From Gemmatimonadota bacterium (GTDB taxonomy: Bacteria > Gemmatimonadota > Gemmatimonadetes > Longimicrobiales > Gaopeijiaceae), in the NCBI GenBank assembly GCA_018678395.1, contig JAHHMJ010000204.1, positions 1 to 8,200 on the forward strand: DNA of 8,200 nt, in the 5' to 3' direction. The notes beneath the pieces were generated by a model. The model did no database searches and was not told where the DNA came from. It worked only from the letters and a program-made list of their open reading frames with translations. Both the position numbers and the translations under genes were made by a program. How positions within the stretch are numbered: position 1 is the stretch's first letter; the number at the start of each line of letters is the position of its first letter. Below, piece after piece: positions 7,101-8,200 of the stretch.

Positions 7101-8200
7101 CGCCGGCTCGGACCGCGGCGGAAAGTACCGCCCGGGGCACGCCGTGAAGAGCTCCTGCGGCTCAGCCGGGCCTACGAGAGCCTGATGGAAGCCAGCTACG
7201 TGTCGGGCGACCAGGCCCGCACCTTCCTCGCCGCCCTCCGAGCCGTGAATCGGGCCGAGGCGGCGGGCCCTTCTCCCGAGCTGGCCCGCGGGTATGCGAC
7301 ACTGGCCTCGATGATGGGGTTCGTGCCCCTGCACCGGGCCGCCCGGGCATACGGAACGAAGGCTCTGGCCACCGCCCGGGCCGTGGGCGACCCCTCGGGT
7401 CTCACGTGGGTGCAGCTGGCGCTCGGCGTCTATCACGAGGGCCGCGGCGAATGGGGGCCCGCCGTCGAACTGCTGGAAGAGGCCAGCGAACTCGCCCTGC
7501 AATCCGGGAACCGCAGGCGATGGATGGACTGCCAGGCTCACCTGGCCCAGGTGTCCATCCTGGTCGGGCGGCCCGCCCGGGCCCGCGAGCGGGTCGATCG
7601 GGCGCTGGATCGATTGCGGGCACAGACTCGAAGCGGCGCTCCGCGAGCCGCCGACATGCCCAAGGGCACGGGCCAGTTACTGCGCGTGCGTGGTCATGCT
7701 CTTCTCGCTTTGGGCGAGACCGAACGCGCCGCCGCCGAGTTCGGCCTGCTTCGCGCCTACCTGGCTCGATACGGCGTCGAGGATGACAGCACGAAGGCCT
7801 TTCAAGCGGTCAACACCCTTGCCGTGGAGCGCGCTCGCCGCTGGTCGGGCTCCGACGACACGGCCGGGAGCAACCCCGCCTCGCCGGTCGACCTCCCCTT
7901 CGCCCCCGCCGTTGATTGGGTCGTCGAATACGAAGCCATCGCCGATGCGCTTCTGGATCCGAGCGCCGTCCCGCCGCCGAATCGGGGCCCGGCGAAGGGA
8001 TCCGTCGATGCGGCACTCGTGAAGAACGCCGCTCGGCACGCCCGGGTGTTCGCGGTCAGCCGCCCGGTCGCCCAGATCCTCGAGGCGAGGCTGTCGAGGG
8101 CGGGCGTCGAGGCGAGGCTCGATCGGCTTCGGCGCGCCGCAGAGCTCGCGCGCGGCATGGGGCGGCCGATCGTCGAGGGATCCGCGTGGCTCCATCTGGG
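4182..8200 (+). CDS. Soluble adenylyl cyclase (ADCY10)-like protein: two class III cyclase domains, STAND NTPase, TPR; 3' end outside window
   Basis: The frame is open from ATG 4182 to the window end, at least 1339 residues. GAGG at 4170-4173 is a fair ribosome site. The first cyclase domain (about 38-195) has VVLFVDIVGF with Asp46 and FAGDAVIAIW with Asp97, the two metal-binding aspartates. The second (about 265-435) has ADDKG (Lys313), VFGLP, and VIGSVMNMAARLM with Asn383 and Arg387, the transition-state pair. One C1/C2 active site is therefore expected, making cAMP from ATP. From about 452 follow a VGRERE lead-in, Walker A GESGSGKS (482-489), Walker B VLWMDDAH (603-610) and the STAND motif GGNPLF (692-697). 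From about 850 onward there are TPR-like helical repeats. This order matches eukaryotic soluble adenylyl cyclase (about 1610 residues) and related bacterial cyclase-ATPases. No membrane segment or signal peptide is seen, so it is cytoplasmic. Val93 replaces the lysine expected before FAGD. Its ligand and partners are unknown, and the end of the gene is missing here. Confidence 0.5.
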   Translation, partial: MTANGNVVGDFDGFLPSFLARRLADRGSLPAAPTSHSMRAVVLFVDIVGFARMTERLASSEGRRGTELVSRIVNRELDAVAERILANRGDLIVFAGDAVIAIWPYGNGSAAATAARSAAAAAMAVVRSSRGGAEDAPHSVAVRAAIGIGDLDAFEVGGVEDRWRVLVAGPAIEDAVRADRHSSLGRVVLSPAARGAAGSSCRGRDLDEGFLELSEVLEDPHSTDPEPRTARAPALPAGLGSAYIPQVAVDRVRAGHGAWLAEFRKLSVLFIRLDGDAGASRVSASRIQTAVVATQRLLSRYDGELYNTLADDKGTVLIAVFGLPNQSHEDDAARAAITAIDLQAELEGGEIATSIGLSSGVAYCGLYEAASRRQFMVIGSVMNMAARLMTRADGSLVCDRPTADRLGSRPDVEVHPAGTVVVKGNSEPVEFFHPARSSRPAPHHSGAEAAPMVGRERELGQLTRLAERVGVDRARALALVEGESGSGKSLLAGRVLEAARNRGLPSFVGRVSDLERHTPYFPWRSVLVSLLGLGPSAADLSARLEQLGLSDELVRAAPLLGSVLGVDVDDNEWTAALGPESRAEVTRRLVVSVVDRGIRPAGVLWMDDAHLMDSASRAVLLDVLRGDAGLLAILTQQPTQPFPTEDVPPDVEVQRIHLGGLDLDAQRSVIAAALRCEGVDGNVVDWIAEQTGGNPLFSQQLALGLLETGQVELIGPQARFSDLTEFNLDSDHPTPLSSAPSLESAITSRVDALDVDAQLALKVLSVIGHAIDQEAVAEVHPTHPPPEALSDLLGELERRGMVHVERDLAAPRVSVAHSLIRRAVYDAVPFSLKKVLHEKVARWLESTEAPQVRTDHSTLAHHWLGADEGEKALPHLAGAGLDALIVHANLEAVRFFSKALELADALGPHLDRNDRARIGGWRVGRGRAYSNLQHYPDAVRELTSGLQALGERVPSSPAGLSFAGAAALGIHMVRRLGPRRKVPPGARREELLRLSRAYESLMEASYVSGDQARTFLAALRAVNRAEAAGPSPELARGYATLASMMGFVPLHRAARAYGTKALATARAVGDPSGLTWVQLALGVYHEGRGEWGPAVELLEEASELALQSGNRRRWMDCQAHLAQVSILVGRPARARERVDRALDRLRAQTRSGAPRAADMPKGTGQLLRVRGHALLALGETERAAAEFGLLRAYLARYGVEDDSTKAFQAVNTLAVERARRWSGSDDTAGSNPASPVDLPFAPAVDWVVEYEAIADALLDPSAVPPPNRGPAKGSVDAALVKNAARHARVFAVSRPVAQILEARLSRAGVEARLDRLRRAAELARGMGRPIVEGSAWLHL

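Overview
The window is uniformly GC-rich and reads as chromosomal DNA of a Gram-negative bacterium with a large signalling and secretory repertoire. A lipoprotein signal, a Sec-exported coiled-coil protein, a huge cyclase/STAND/TPR regulator and an accessory toxin-antitoxin-like pair together would suit Myxococcota, Desulfobacterota-type 'deltaproteobacteria' or a similar environmental lineage. This is inference; there is no rRNA or marker gene to fix the taxon. The two largest genes both run off the window edges, one on each strand.

Layout. (1) Positions 1-1958, minus strand: a long lipoprotein, cut at its C-terminus by the window edge, with a clan CD (caspase/gingipain/CHAT-like) His...Cys core followed by beta-rich sequence. 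(2) Positions 1959-2278: the divergent gap. It holds the remnant of a TetR-family regulator that stops making sense exactly where a 26-bp repeat begins. (3) Positions 2279-3013, plus: a small exported coiled-coil protein. (4) Positions 3157-3904, plus: two overlapping genes, a 62-residue partner protein and a 191-residue nucleotidyltransferase-fold protein, which together look like a toxin-antitoxin-type module. (5) Positions 3905-4181: a gap with the second, perfect copy of the 26-bp repeat, a short reading-frame tail and a GC-rich hairpin. (6) From 4182 to the right edge, plus: at least 1339 residues of a protein with two class III nucleotide cyclase domains, a STAND-type P-loop NTPase and a TPR-like helical region. 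This is the domain order of eukaryotic soluble adenylyl cyclase (ADCY10).

How the parts relate. The 26-bp direct repeats (2105-2130 and 3994-4019) bracket about 1.86 kb that carries the coiled-coil gene and the nucleotidyltransferase pair. One copy sits at the break in the TetR remnant. The simplest reading is an accessory segment brought in or rearranged through a dispersed element, between the lipoprotein gene and the cyclase gene. The cyclase is probably transcribed alone. No tRNA, rRNA, CRISPR array or complete insertion sequence was seen. The two most interesting items are the bacterial ADCY10-like cyclase, with a substituted lysine in its first cyclase domain, and the caspase-fold-like lipoprotein.
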